Positions 1 to 10,797 are shown, counted from the first letter of the stretch. The stretch is 64,000 nucleotides of DNA from Halobacteriales archaeon QS_6_71_20 (GCA_003020945.1 PXRU01000002.1:158097-222096), one strand, 5' to 3'. Program-made: numbers and translations. The notes: generated from the sequence alone by a model not told the origin.

Positions 1-323
1 CGCCGACGCCGGGGCGACAGGCCGGCCTCGGCGAGTGGGGCGCCGGCGGCGACGACGACGCGGCCGCCGAGCGCGTCGAGGCGTTCGCCGTCCTCACGAC
101 CGAGCCGAACGACCGCGTGGCCGACCTCCACCACCGGATGGCCGTCGTCCTCCCGCCGGACCGCGAACGCGACTGGCTCGCCGGCGACCTCGGGAAGCCG
201 GAGCTGCTGGAGCCGCACCCCGGCGACGACCTCCGCTGGTACCGGGTGTCGACGCGGGTGAACTCCCCCGCGAACGACGACCCGTCGCTGATCGAACCGG
301 TCGACGCCGAGGCTGGCTCGTGA
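1..323 (+). CDS. SOS response-associated peptidase (SRAP/YedK-HMCES family), C-terminal part, truncated by window start
   Basis: Open frame from base 3: ...AERVEAFAVLTTEPNDRVADLHHRMAVVLPPDRERDWLAGDL, typical SRAP C-terminal motif (LTTxxN..xxxxHxRMPVxL). Confidence 0.75.
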   Translation, partial: PTPGRQAGLGEWGAGGDDDAAAERVEAFAVLTTEPNDRVADLHHRMAVVLPPDRERDWLAGDLGKPELLEPHPGDDLRWYRVSTRVNSPANDDPSLIEPVDAEAGS

Positions 324-581
324 CTACTCGTGACCGTCGGGATAGCTCCCCCGACGCTCTCGGCTCCACGCGGACGCTCCTGGCCGTTCGATCCTCGCGA
401 GCGACCGCCCGGACCGGGTGGTCACTGGCAGATTCGATATAGCCACATGCGATTTATTCGACTGCACTAGACCGGCCGAACGTGACGACGCACGGAGGTC
501 AGTTTCTCACCCGAGCGGAGATCGGGCCGCGGTGGCGGCGAGCGGCCGGCTCCTCCGACCGACCGACCCTCGTCGTCTCGG

Positions 582-1691
582 TCACTCCAGCAGCGAGTAG
601 ACGTGTCGTTCGTACGTTTCGCGGACGTTGTCCCCCCAGTTGTGGGTGTACGTGTCGATGATGTCGTCGGCCACGTCGCCGCGGAGGTACTTCACGACGC
701 CGCGGTCGCCCGTGCGGTCCCGGAGATGGGTCGTGAAGAAGTGCCGGAAGTAGTGTGGGGTGACGTTCCCCGTGGCGCCGGCGCCGCGCTCGTACCAGCC
801 CGCCCGCGCGGCGTGCTCGCGGACGACGCGGCCCACCTGCTCGGGCGTGAGCCGCTCGCCCCAGCCGCTGGCGGTGCCCACGAACAGCGGCTCGGCGGGC
901 GAGACGGCGTCCGGGCGCACCACGAGCCACCGGACGAGCGTCTCCGCGAGTTCCCCGTCCACCGGGATCACGGTCCCTCGCTTGCGCTTGTTCGAGGCGG
1001 TGCGCTCCTCGCCGTTGTACGGCTCGCCGACGGCCGGCTCGCTGGCGACGTACAGCGAGTCCGGCCGCCCGTCCAGCTGCGCGCGGTCGCCCGGGTCGTA
1101 GCCCGGGAGCCGGCGATCCAGCGTCAAGTCCCGCAGATCGAGGTTGCACAGCTCGCCGACGCGCATACCCGTTTTCAACAGCGTGATCACGAGCGCTCGC
1201 TCCAGCGGGTGGTCGATCTCGGCGACGAACTCCCGCATCCGGGGGACGGAGATCTCCCGGCGCGTCGGGTCGGGGTCGATGCGCTCGTCGAGCTCCTCCA
1301 TCACCAGCGTCATCGGGTTCGCGTCGAAGGCGCCGACCTGCGTCATGTACGCGAAGAAGCGGTGGAGGTACGCCGCGTACGTCGCGGTCGTCGACTCCGC
1401 CAGCTCCGGGTCGCGGCGGAGGGCGTGGACGAACGCCATACAGTCGCGGTGGGAGGCCTCACCCGGATCGGCCGCGCCGCCGCCGGGCCCCCGATCGGGG
1501 TCCCGAAGGAACGCCGCGAACCGCCGCAGCACCCGACCGTACTCGGCGCGGGTCCGGTCGCTTTTGCCGTGTAGCTCCATGTCCTGCAGGAAGTAATCGA
1601 TCGGGTCCCCGCCGACGTCGGCGGTCGCTCCCGGAGCGGCGTCCCCAAGAGCCGATTCTCCGCCCGCCCGGTCCCGTTCCCCGCCACTCAT
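582..1691 (-). CDS. Tyrosine recombinase / phage-type integrase (XerC/D-like)
   Basis: N-terminal SAM-like core-binding region; catalytic motifs LKTGMRVGEL (Arg), HYFRHFF (HxxR) and terminal ETYERHVY (Tyr). Confidence 0.85.
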   Translation of the reverse strand: MSGGERDRAGGESALGDAAPGATADVGGDPIDYFLQDMELHGKSDRTRAEYGRVLRRFAAFLRDPDRGPGGGAADPGEASHRDCMAFVHALRRDPELAESTTATYAAYLHRFFAYMTQVGAFDANPMTLVMEELDERIDPDPTRREISVPRMREFVAEIDHPLERALVITLLKTGMRVGELCNLDLRDLTLDRRLPGYDPGDRAQLDGRPDSLYVASEPAVGEPYNGEERTASNKRKRGTVIPVDGELAETLVRWLVVRPDAVSPAEPLFVGTASGWGERLTPEQVGRVVREHAARAGWYERGAGATGNVTPHYFRHFFTTHLRDRTGDRGVVKYLRGDVADDIIDTYTHNWGDNVRETYERHVYSLLE

Positions 1692-2149
1692 CGCTCCACC
1701 AGGGTGTACCCGCCGTCGCGGCCGCTGTGGCGGACCCGCCCGCGCGACTGGAGGTCGCCCATCGTCTCGTCGACACGCTGCTCGATGTCGCCGGCGACCG
1801 ACTCGACCAGTCCGTCGAACGACATGACGCCCTCCCGTTCGAGCGCGTCGAGGAGCCGGTCTTCGAGGTCGCTACCCCCGGGGTCGGCGGAGGGAGAGGG
1901 GACATCCTCGCTCCCGGCGCTCGCTGCCGGTTCCTTGTGATCCGGTCCCTCCGCTCGGTCGGCCGCGTTCGGGGGGCCGAACTCCTCGGCGATCCCGAGG
2001 TCGCGGCGGCCGGCTTGGACCATCGTCCGGAGAAACTCCGACTGTGACATGTCGAGCCGGTCGGCGTCGGCGACCCACGCCTCCTTCTGGTATGCCGGTA
2101 CCCGCGCGGTGACGGCGACGCGTTCGGTGTCGGCGTCCGCCTCGCTCAT
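1688..2149 (-). CDS. DUF5805-like (ribbon-helix-helix type) haloarchaeal protein
   Basis: MSEADADTERVAVTARVPAYQKEAWVADADRLDMSQSEFLRTMVQAGRR; 4-nt overlap with the downstream integrase. Confidence 0.65.
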   Translation of the reverse strand: MSEADADTERVAVTARVPAYQKEAWVADADRLDMSQSEFLRTMVQAGRRDLGIAEEFGPPNAADRAEGPDHKEPAASAGSEDVPSPSADPGGSDLEDRLLDALEREGVMSFDGLVESVAGDIEQRVDETMGDLQSRGRVRHSGRDGGYTLVER

Positions 2150-3272
2150 ATCCGCCACTCCACGGCGAACCACATGAATCTGGTGCACTTCCGAGTCCTA
2201 AGGCTGTAATTCTGTGTCGTGCATCGAGAATCGCGGTACGAGAAATAGCCGGTTGACGGTGATCTCACCGCGGTCCGAGGGAGAATGAGGGGAGAGATGT
2301 TGACGCCGACCGTGAAGAAATAATCAGTCTTACTGCGTCGACTTGAGCGGCGGCGGCCCGTTCGAGTCGTCGTCCCCGGCTCCGGTCGCGAGTTCTCACT
2401 CCGGCGGTTGTCGCTCCCCGGCCGCGGCGTGGCTCCGCGGGGGCGACGCCCCGCTCGACGCTCAATGCGTGCTCGCACCCCGCGTCGGCGGCTCGCTGCG
2501 GTTGACGACGAGACCGACGCGCTCGTCGTCGACCCGAGAGGTCCGCCGGCGCGTCGCTTGCCGATGGGACCGGCGCAGCACCGTCACAGCCGAAGGTCTC
2601 GACGCCCGGGCTGTCCGCTTGCACGCGCTTGTGAGCGGGCCGCGCGTCGGTCGTGACGGGCTCGCGCGGAACTCTCCTGGCCCTCCATGCGACGCTCCGC
2701 TCGCGTCTCCGTCGAAGTGTGCCGTCGGTGACCGGAGCGAGCCTGGTGCCGACGATCCGCCCGGGGTACAGTGTCGGTTCCGCCAAGTCGGCCCGCGTCG
2801 CCGCAGGTGCATGCCGTCTTGTTTGCTACCCTCGATAGCCGCTGTGACCGCGTGGACCCCTTCCGAGCCCCGTCACCCGGTCACGCCCCTCCGCTCGCCG
2901 CCGTCGGTTCGAGCGACCCGTCTCCGATCCGCGTCACCGGTTCGCGAGGCTCCGCCCGTCGGAGTCGGTCGTCGAGGTAGCCGTCCGCCTCCGAGAGCCG
3001 GCTCCTCGTGACCTGTCGGTCTCGGTTTCGTTCCCGGGGGCCGCGGTCGGACGACCGAGGGCGGTCGTGTATATTGTATTTCGCTATATCTAATGCCGCG
3101 CGTTGGGTTTCGGATATTCACGTACTCCAGATCACTTGGGGAGACTCAAACTTCTATGGTAGATTCATTCTGCACTACGTGAGTCTCTGTTCACAGCGTG
3201 TTTATTTGCACAGGGGACATAGCTTTCTCACCAGTTCGAATATTTTGCCTGTAGTATTAATTCAGACACTAA

Positions 3273-3290
3273 CTAAAAATATATGCCATC
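3273..3290 (+). promoter_or_regulatory. Candidate archaeal TATA element upstream of the secreted serine-protease-like gene
   Basis: AACTAAAAATATATGCC about 35-40 bp upstream of the in-frame ATG at 3321 (MSDGSERP...). Confidence 0.35.
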
Positions 3291-3320
3291 CCTTCTATGC
3301 ACAATCCCGGGGTTCAAACG

Positions 3321-4451
3321 ATGTCAGACGGCTCAGAAAGACCACGCGTACAGGACATTCATAAAAAGAAACTCTCGAAGATGGGACGACGTTGTTTCTC
3401 GAAAACCCTTCTCGGCCTCGGGTTTAGTGCGACAACGGCAGCTACCATTACCGCAGAAGACGTTCGCGGGGCGAGCTCTGATCAGGTCCCGATTTCCATC
3501 GGTCTCACTACCGATGAGACGAAGAACGTACCCGCAGACTGGTACAACGACTACCAGCAGGCGGAGCGAGTCAATCAACGTGTCCGCTTTATCGACAGGC
3601 ATACCGATATCGTCGGTCAATGGCTCGTGCCCGGAGACTACGGAGGTAAAAACTCCCGAATCAACGTAGAGATCCGGATGGACTCTACTGCGAATCCTCG
3701 AGGAGTTATTCCTGAGCAAGTCGAAGGAGTTCCTATCGAGGTCACAGAGGTCGGAGAGCGAAAGCCGGTGGATGGGTGTCACGGAGGCGACGACTACGGC
3801 TCAGACGTTCCTGGCGGCGTTCAAGTCGCTTCTCCAGACGGCGGTGGTTCAGGGGGACCACGGGTCCTCAACACCGACGACGATGTGGAATACTTCGGCA
3901 CCTGTCAACACATCTACGACACCTGTGGTTCGAACACAGAGGGCAGAAAGCTCTATCACCCATACGGCGGTGATTCAGTTGGTAAAGTCGAAACGGCGCT
4001 GAACTTCGAGGATTTCGTCGCGGTAAACACGAACAGTTCACACGATCCGCTCCCGAAGATCGCTAAGCCAGACTCCACTCCATCTGATCCCTCCTACTTC
4101 GATATCACTGATTCGTTCACGAAAGACTCCCTCTCTGACAGAAAAGCAGCAGGTAAAGGGGTCAGGAAGGTCGGGGTAGCTTCCTGTCAAACCTTCGGCG
4201 ATCTCAAGCAGATCTCCGGTACTGTCGTCGACGACAACACCTGCACCGGCGAGAAGAAAGGACAGGTCCAGTGGGGCCAGGACAACGACGTCACTAGTGG
4301 TGACAGTGGCTCAGTAGCCTTCGCGGAGGAGAACGGAAACTGGTACGTATCCTCTCTGGTCAATGGTCAGTCGCCCACTGATGCTTATTCATACGTTTTC
4401 GGCACAGGGATCTACCGAATTAAAGACAAGAGCGGGTACTACTACGGCTAA
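3321..4451 (+). CDS. Secreted (Tat-like signal) trypsin/chymotrypsin-fold serine protease-like protein
   Basis: Signal MGRRCFSKTLLGLGFSATTAA; GDSGSVAF active-site serine motif, TCQH candidate histidine; track ORF begins at 3297 but ATG 3321 fits the upstream TATA better. Confidence 0.6.
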   Translation: MSDGSERPRVQDIHKKKLSKMGRRCFSKTLLGLGFSATTAATITAEDVRGASSDQVPISIGLTTDETKNVPADWYNDYQQAERVNQRVRFIDRHTDIVGQWLVPGDYGGKNSRINVEIRMDSTANPRGVIPEQVEGVPIEVTEVGERKPVDGCHGGDDYGSDVPGGVQVASPDGGGSGGPRVLNTDDDVEYFGTCQHIYDTCGSNTEGRKLYHPYGGDSVGKVETALNFEDFVAVNTNSSHDPLPKIAKPDSTPSDPSYFDITDSFTKDSLSDRKAAGKGVRKVGVASCQTFGDLKQISGTVVDDNTCTGEKKGQVQWGQDNDVTSGDSGSVAFAEENGNWYVSSLVNGQSPTDAYSYVFGTGIYRIKDKSGYYYG

Positions 4452-4463
4452 CCCCTTGTAGAG

Positions 4464-5201
4464 TCATACTGCTCTGCTTTCTTCTGAGGATACTCCTGAA
4501 TTACCGCCAGCAAGTCGTTTCAGGCCGACTCCAACTGCGAACCAGAACGTCCCCAGAACGATTGCCACTCCAAGGGCAATCGCTCCTGCGTAAATCATGT
4601 CCACGAGCGGTGGTTCGCTGTTGCTCGCAAGGAATCCATCAAGAAGAAGAGCATACGGAAGCCCGAACGACAAGACCCAGCTGATGAGCAACCCTTCGTT
4701 TCTGAAGCTTTGATATGCAGTGGGGAGACCGATCAACAAGGATCCGATCAGATATGCCGAGAGCGAACCACCTGGGACTCCGGCAAGGAATCCCTGTGCG
4801 TTCGACGTGCTAAGGAATACGAATGCCAATATAAAGCTGATAACCCCGGCCGTGATCCACCCGATCGCGATCTTGGAGCTTTGGCCGGTTAGCAGGTCAT
4901 CTAAACGAGTAGCCTCCCATTCCTCGTCTACTCGCGCTCTGGCTAGTCTACCAAGGCTGATTCCGACTACGGTTACGGGGATAGTTACTGCCAGCGCCCA
5001 GAATACAGATTCAAGTACCGGATCCAGTAGCAAGGTAGCGTCGGTCAGGAAGAACTGACCAGTCCAAAGTGCAACCGGCAAAAATACGACTGTACCTGTA
5101 GCCGGTATGCTGACGCCACGAAGTGCAGTGAACGCAGCGATTCCTACAAGCGCGACGACGCCGAGTGCTAAGTACGACTCCTGCATAGAAGCCTGTAGCA
5201 C
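4464..5201 (-). CDS. Multi-pass membrane protein of unknown function
   Basis: 245 aa, several hydrophobic TM segments; convergent with the preceding protease-like gene; no recognized family. Confidence 0.6.
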   Translation of the reverse strand: MLQASMQESYLALGVVALVGIAAFTALRGVSIPATGTVVFLPVALWTGQFFLTDATLLLDPVLESVFWALAVTIPVTVVGISLGRLARARVDEEWEATRLDDLLTGQSSKIAIGWITAGVISFILAFVFLSTSNAQGFLAGVPGGSLSAYLIGSLLIGLPTAYQSFRNEGLLISWVLSFGLPYALLLDGFLASNSEPPLVDMIYAGAIALGVAIVLGTFWFAVGVGLKRLAGGNSGVSSEESRAV

Positions 5202-5260
5202 GTATAGGTAAAAAGTCGTAACGTACGTTCATACACTCTTTTTAGCGACTCATTGCCTTC

Positions 5261-5476
5261 TCACGCGGAAGATTTCGATGAGAGATAGTATGACAGTCCC
5301 CCACAGAGGAAGCCGATCGCGACCGGAATTGTAGTTGCTGGGTCTCCCGCTGAAGCGTTATTCTGGATGCCGAATAGCATGGACCCATCGACAACTATTC
5401 CAACTACAAAGCTCACGAGTAAGAGGAAAAAGAGGAATAAAGAGAGTACGTCCGACAAATCAAATTTATCTGTCAT
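5261..5476 (-). CDS. Small two-TM membrane protein, unknown
   Basis: 71 aa: LSLFLFFLLLVSFVVGIVVDG ... TTIPVAIGFLCGGLSYYLSS; AT-richer context. Confidence 0.5.
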   Translation of the reverse strand: MTDKFDLSDVLSLFLFFLLLVSFVVGIVVDGSMLFGIQNNASAGDPATTIPVAIGFLCGGLSYYLSSKSSA

Positions 5477-5702
5477 TATATCAGTAAACGATTGAGGGCT
5501 GCATTGACTTCAGATCAATAGAGTTTCCGAGTCAGCCATACGAGGCGACCTCGCTACAGAGCTCTTTTTCACAGCCAGATTCGCTATCGTCACTCCTCTT
5601 ACCCGCTTACGATCTCTCCGGTCAGTGAGGGCGTGTTCCGCATTCGTTTCTCTACGCCCCGCGATCGCGTCGGCCGGCCGTCACACCACTCGAACGGCCT
5701 CC

Positions 5703-7157
5703 TCAGTCGTCGCCGCGACCGTACCGTCGGGCCATCACCGTCCCGGGCGACTCGTACCCGCTGTCGTGACGGACGCACGCGCTGGTCCGACCGTCGTCGC
5801 CGACCCGGTGTTCCTCGGGCCGTCGCTCGTCGCAGACGGAGCCGAACGCGTCGGTGAGGATCGCGGTCGCCTCGGCGTCGTCCCCGCGGCGTGCGGCGTT
5901 CACCGCCGACTCGACGGCCGCCCGGGCCTCGCCCGACAGCAGCGGCTCGTCGGGTCCGAGCCCTTCGGCGGTCGACCCCCCGCCGGGGTGCCAGCCGAAC
6001 AGGTCGGCGACCACCTCGTCGATGTCGTCGGCGGCCACGGCGAGGCCGAGACGACGCTTCAGTCGCTCCGCGATCCCCGTCTCGGCGTTCGTTCGCTCGC
6101 GGAACACCGTGTGGAGCGCGTCCAGCCGCTCCCACGCCGTCCCGGAGAGGTGGGCGAACTCGTCGGGGCGGATCTTCGCCGGACACCGCGTCGCGAACCG
6201 ACAGCCCTCCGGCGGGTCCCGCGGCGACGGCGGCGTCCCGCGTAGCGTCACGCGGTCGCGGTCGGTGCCCGTGTGGCTCCCCGGGATCGCCGACAGCAGC
6301 GACCGGGTGTACGGATGCGCGGGGTCGGCGTACACCGCCTCCGTCTCCCCCAACTCGACGACGTCGCCGAGGTACATCACGGCGACGCGGTCGGCGATGT
6401 GGCGGACGACGCTGAGGTCGTGTGCGATGAACAGATACGTCAGCCCGAGCTCGTCCTGCAGGTCCTCGAGGAGATTGATCACCCGCGCCTGGACGCTCAC
6501 GTCGAGTGCCGAGACGGGCTCGTCGAGCACCAGGAACTCCGGTTCGAGCGCGAGCGCCCGCGCGATGCCGACGCGCTGGCGCTGCCCGCCCGAGAACTGG
6601 TGCGGGTAGCGGTAGTAGTGCTCCTCGATCAGCCCCACGAGGTCGAGCAGCTCGAACACGCGGTCGCGCCGCTCCCCGGGGGTGCCCCAGTCGTGGGCGT
6701 CGAGCGGCTCGCGTACGATCTCGCCGACGGTCATGCGGTCGTTCAGGCTGGCCTCGGGGTCCTGAAAGACCATCTGTGCGTCCCGCTGCCACTCGCGCAG
6801 CTCCCGGCCCGAGAGGCTCGCCACGTCGCGCCCCTCCGAGACCACCTCGCCGCCGGTGGCCTCCTCCAGGCCGAGGACCGTCCGCCCGAGCGTCGTCTTC
6901 CCGCAGCCGGACTCGCCGACGAGCCCGAGCGTCTCCCCGCGTCGGATGTCGAAGGAGACGCCGTCGACCGCCTTCACCGGGTCGTCCCCGAGGAAGCCGT
7001 CGTCGTCGTAGTACGTCCGCAGGTCACGGACCTCCACGATCGCGTCGTCGGCGTGGGGGTCGGGCGCGGCGGAGCCGGCGCCCCCCGCGGCCGACCGCGA
7101 GCCGTCGTCCGACTCCTCGCCCTCGTCACGCTCCGTCGGGGCGTCGGACCGGCTCAT
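5703..7157 (-). CDS. Oligo/dipeptide ABC transporter ATP-binding protein (DppF/OppF-like)
   Basis: Walker [12 protein letters not shown], signature [14 protein letters not shown], Walker [13 protein letters not shown]; atypical C-terminal extension. Confidence 0.9.
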   Translation of the reverse strand: MSRSDAPTERDEGEESDDGSRSAAGGAGSAAPDPHADDAIVEVRDLRTYYDDDGFLGDDPVKAVDGVSFDIRRGETLGLVGESGCGKTTLGRTVLGLEEATGGEVVSEGRDVASLSGRELREWQRDAQMVFQDPEASLNDRMTVGEIVREPLDAHDWGTPGERRDRVFELLDLVGLIEEHYYRYPHQFSGGQRQRVGIARALALEPEFLVLDEPVSALDVSVQARVINLLEDLQDELGLTYLFIAHDLSVVRHIADRVAVMYLGDVVELGETEAVYADPAHPYTRSLLSAIPGSHTGTDRDRVTLRGTPPSPRDPPEGCRFATRCPAKIRPDEFAHLSGTAWERLDALHTVFRERTNAETGIAERLKRRLGLAVAADDIDEVVADLFGWHPGGGSTAEGLGPDEPLLSGEARAAVESAVNAARRGDDAEATAILTDAFGSVCDERRPEEHRVGDDGRTSACVRHDSGYESPGTVMARRYGRGDD

Positions 7158-8293
7158 CCGAGCCCACCCCCGTCGGTCGCGGCGTCGGCGCCGTCCGTCG
7201 GGTCGCCGCGGCCGTCGGCACTCCGGCGCGACGGCCCGTCCTCGTGTTCGTACGCCTCCTCGTGGAGCAGGCACGCCGCGGTGTGGTCGGGCCCGACGCG
7301 GACCGCCTCGGGGTGGACCCGCTCGCAGGCGTCGAACGCGTCCGGACACCGCTCGGCGAAGCGACACTCCGCGGGCTCCGTCGTCGGCGTGGGCACCTCG
7401 CCGCCGATCGTCGGCAGGCGGTCGCCCGACACCGTCCGCCCCGGGATCGACGCGAGCAGCCCCCGCGTGTACGGGTGTTGCGGGGACTCGAACAGGGCGT
7501 CGACGGGCGCCGACTCGACGATCTCGCCGGCGTACATCACGTTCACGCGGTCGGCCGTCTCCTCGATGACGCCCATGTCGTGGGTGATGAACACGATCGC
7601 CAGGTCCTCCTCGCGTTGGAGCCGGCCGAGCAGCTCCAGGATCTGCGCCTGGATCGTCACGTCGAGGGCGGTCGTCGGCTCGTCACACACCAGTAGGTCG
7701 GGATCACACGCCAGCGCGACGGCGATCACCGCCCGCTGGCGCATCCCGCCGGAGAACTGGTGGGGGTACTCGGAGATCCGCCGGCGCGCGTCGGGGATGC
7801 CGACCGCCTCCAGCAGCCGCACCGCCTCCTCCCGGGCCGCACGCCCGCGCAGCCCCTGGTGGATGCGCAGCGTCTCGCGGATCTGGTTGCCGACGGTGTA
7901 CACCGGGTTCAGCGAGTTGCTGGGGTCCTGGAAGACGATGGAGACGTCGCCGCGGTGGGCGTCCCAGTTGCCGCCGGTCAGCTCCTCGCCACGGAACCGG
8001 ATCGAGCCGGCCTCGATGACGCCGGGCGTGTCGATCAGCCCCAGCACCGAGCGGGCGGTGACCGACTTCCCGGAGCCGGACTCCCCGACGATGCCGAGCG
8101 TCTCGCCCGCCCTGACGACGAAGGAGACGTCGTCGACGGCCCGGATCGTCTCCTTATCGGTGTGAAAGACGGTCGTCAGCCCCTCGACCGCGAGCAGGGG
8201 ATCGCCGCCGTCCGCGCGGGCGCTCCCCGCGTCGGGCCGTTCCCGACCGCCGGTCGCGGCGTCCGGTCGCTCCCGAGCGCCGTCCGGCCGCAT
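7154..8293 (-). CDS. Oligo/dipeptide ABC transporter ATP-binding protein (DppD/OppD-like)
   Basis: [49 protein letters not shown]; 4-nt overlap with 5703..7157. Confidence 0.9.
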   Translation of the reverse strand: MRPDGARERPDAATGGRERPDAGSARADGGDPLLAVEGLTTVFHTDKETIRAVDDVSFVVRAGETLGIVGESGSGKSVTARSVLGLIDTPGVIEAGSIRFRGEELTGGNWDAHRGDVSIVFQDPSNSLNPVYTVGNQIRETLRIHQGLRGRAAREEAVRLLEAVGIPDARRRISEYPHQFSGGMRQRAVIAVALACDPDLLVCDEPTTALDVTIQAQILELLGRLQREEDLAIVFITHDMGVIEETADRVNVMYAGEIVESAPVDALFESPQHPYTRGLLASIPGRTVSGDRLPTIGGEVPTPTTEPAECRFAERCPDAFDACERVHPEAVRVGPDHTAACLLHEEAYEHEDGPSRRSADGRGDPTDGADAATDGGGLG

Positions 8294-9747
8294 CAGGCAC
8301 CACCCCCGCGGCCGCTGGCGCCGCCCGCCTCCTCGGCGTCGGACTCGGGGTCGATCGCGTCGCGGACGCCGTCGCCGAGCGCGTTGAACCCCGTCACGAC
8401 GAGCGTGATCAGCACGCCGGGGATGAGCGAGATGTGCCAGGAGGCGGTCGTCACGTACTCCTGGCCGGCGTTGACGGCGCGACCCCACTCCGGCGTCGGC
8501 GGGTTGACGCCGAGGCCGAGAAACGACAGCCCCGCGATGGCGATGATCGCGCCGCCGAGCGTCATCGAGCCGTACACGAGCACGTAGCCGGTGATGTACG
8601 GGAGCATGTGCTTGCGCATGATCGTCGTCGGCGTCTGGCCGAACGACTTCGCGGCGTCGACCCACTCGCGGTTCGACACCTGCAGCGCCGGCCCCCGGAA
8701 CGACCGCCACATCGCGGGCCAGCCCGTCCCGGCGAAGATGAGCGCGAGCACGAACGCCCCCGAGTAGATCTTCCCGATCCACGTCCCCGAGAGGATCACC
8801 GACAGCATGATCAACAGGAGCAACTGCGGCATCCCGAGCACGGCGTCGGAGACCAGCACCGCCCCCAGGTCGACCTTCCCCTTGTAGTACGCCGACAGCA
8901 GCGCGAGCACGATCGCAACGGTCACCGAGAGTCCGACCGAGACCAGCCCGATCACCAGCGAGATCCGCGAGCCGTGGGCGATGAAGGTGAACAGATCCTT
9001 CCCCCCGGGCAGCGTCCCGAACGGGTGGAACCGACCGAAGTCGTCGTACTGCATCGGTCCGACGTTCTCCTGCGGCGTCCCCTGGGACCCCGACCCGAGG
9101 TTCGCCTGGCCGACGGTGACCGTCTCGGTTCCGCTGCCGGTCCAGTAGGTGATCTCGTGGCTGTACGGGTTCTCCAGGTTCGCCGCGGTTGTCGTCGGGC
9201 TGAGCGCGGGCGCGAACGCCACCATCACGAGGAACATGACGACGACGGCGACGCCGAACAGCCCCCACCTGTGGCCCCGGAAGCGGTCGATCACGTCGTC
9301 GCGGGGCGTCCAGTCGGCGATGCGGTAGTGGGTTCGGTAGCGCTCGTAGCCGACCCACAGCCACCCGAGCGTCACGAAGGAGTAGGCGTAGATCAGCGCC
9401 GCGCGCAGCAGCCACGCCACGTCCGGCGCCAGCCCGAGGAACGTCCCGACGTAGCCGCTGCCGTCGTAGTACCCCCGATTGGGGATCGTCTCCCGCGACA
9501 GTAACGTCGGGATCGCGTCGGCGGCCCGCTCCAGCGCCGCCAGCCCCGCGGGGACGGCGACTCCGGGGAGGGCCGCGACGGCGTCCGCGAGCCCAGAGGC
9601 GAGCAGCTGCGCGACGGCGCCCGCCTGGAGCCCGAACAGCACGGCGGCGACCCCGACCCACACCGCGGCCGGCCGGGGGTTTCGCATGACTCGTCGGGAG
9701 AGCGGTGCCGCCTCGCGGTCGGTGTACGTGGTCGGTGGTGTCGCCAT
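8293..9747 (-). CDS. Oligo/dipeptide ABC transporter permease (DppC/OppC-like), with N-terminal extension
   Basis: Permease EAA-region EWVDAAKSFGQTPTTIMRKHMLPYI; GLSFLGLGVNPPTPEWG. Confidence 0.88.
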   Translation of the reverse strand: MATPPTTYTDREAAPLSRRVMRNPRPAAVWVGVAAVLFGLQAGAVAQLLASGLADAVAALPGVAVPAGLAALERAADAIPTLLSRETIPNRGYYDGSGYVGTFLGLAPDVAWLLRAALIYAYSFVTLGWLWVGYERYRTHYRIADWTPRDDVIDRFRGHRWGLFGVAVVVMFLVMVAFAPALSPTTTAANLENPYSHEITYWTGSGTETVTVGQANLGSGSQGTPQENVGPMQYDDFGRFHPFGTLPGGKDLFTFIAHGSRISLVIGLVSVGLSVTVAIVLALLSAYYKGKVDLGAVLVSDAVLGMPQLLLLIMLSVILSGTWIGKIYSGAFVLALIFAGTGWPAMWRSFRGPALQVSNREWVDAAKSFGQTPTTIMRKHMLPYITGYVLVYGSMTLGGAIIAIAGLSFLGLGVNPPTPEWGRAVNAGQEYVTTASWHISLIPGVLITLVVTGFNALGDGVRDAIDPESDAEEAGGASGRGGGA

Positions 9748-9750
9748 CGG

Positions 9751-10797
9751 TCAGGTCCCCTCGTAGCCCACGCGGGGGTCGATCAGCGTGTAGAGAACGT
9801 CCTGTGCGAGGTTGATGCTCAGGAGGAGGACGATGAACACGAACATCAGCGACCCCACGAGCGGGAGGTCGCCCTGGATCGCCGCGTCGAAGAACAGCTT
9901 CCCCATCCCGTTGATGCCGAACACCGACTCGACGAGGACGCTCCCGCCGATTAGCAGGAACGCCTCCGTGGTGATGACGGGGACCAGCGGGACGAGCGCG
10001 TTCCGGAACACGTGCTTCCAGACGATCGCGCGCCCCGAGACGCCGCGAGCGCGCGCGAACTCGACGTACTGTTCGTTCTTCGCCTCCAGCACGGCCGTCC
10101 GGCCGATCCGCATCTCGTTGCCCATCGACGCCGACCCCAGCACGACCGCCGCGGGGAGGACCTTCTTGATCGCCGCGAGGGTGTCGCGCGGCTGGGTGAA
10201 CAACGCCAGCGGGTCGCCGGCCATGTACGACAGCCCCGGATTGCCCGTCACCCCCGTCGGAAGCCGGATCAGGAACGAGTCCCAATCGAACCCCAGCAGC
10301 GACTCGGAGCCGACCAGGACGGCAAGCAGGATGACCGCCAGCCAGAAGTTCGGCATCGCGCGCCAGACGATCCCCGAGACGGAGGCGATGTAGTCGGCGA
10401 CGGTGTTCGAGCGGATCCCGGCGTAAAACCCCAGCGGGATCCCGACACAGACCGCGATGAGCACCGACCAGAAGCCGAGCCACACCGTCCGCGGGAGGAA
10501 ATCGAGCACGAGCGCGCCGACGCTGGAGCCGGGGTAGATCAGCCACGTCTGGCCCAGATCCAGCGTGAACAGACTCCACATCCAGTCGACGTAGTGTTGC
10601 AGCGGCGGCTGGTCGAGGCCCAGCTCCGTCCGGGCCGCCTCGTACTTCGTCTCGGTGAGGCGTTCGCTGCCGCTGAGGAGGTTCGCCGCGGGGTCCACCG
10701 GGCCCTGATAGATGATGAACCAGGTCATGCTGGTTCCGAGCCACAGGACGGGGACGGCCATCAGGACCCGCTTGAGTATGTATTTCAGCCGGTTCAT
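9751..10797 (-). CDS. Oligo/dipeptide ABC transporter permease (DppB/OppB-like)
   Basis: MNRLKYILKRVLMAVPVLWLGTSMTWFII...; EYVEFARARGVSGRAIVWKHVFRNALVPLV. Confidence 0.9.
   Translation of the reverse strand: MNRLKYILKRVLMAVPVLWLGTSMTWFIIYQGPVDPAANLLSGSERLTETKYEAARTELGLDQPPLQHYVDWMWSLFTLDLGQTWLIYPGSSVGALVLDFLPRTVWLGFWSVLIAVCVGIPLGFYAGIRSNTVADYIASVSGIVWRAMPNFWLAVILLAVLVGSESLLGFDWDSFLIRLPTGVTGNPGLSYMAGDPLALFTQPRDTLAAIKKVLPAAVVLGSASMGNEMRIGRTAVLEAKNEQYVEFARARGVSGRAIVWKHVFRNALVPLVPVITTEAFLLIGGSVLVESVFGINGMGKLFFDAAIQGDLPLVGSLMFVFIVLLLSINLAQDVLYTLIDPRVGYEGT

Noticed and set aside
582-5600. Complete integrated virus or plasmid
   Set aside because: No capsid, terminase, replication or partition genes and no flanking att repeats identified around this region.
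5891-7696. Arg-rich ORFs opposite the ABC ATPases
   Set aside because: Off-frame translation of GC-rich coding DNA.
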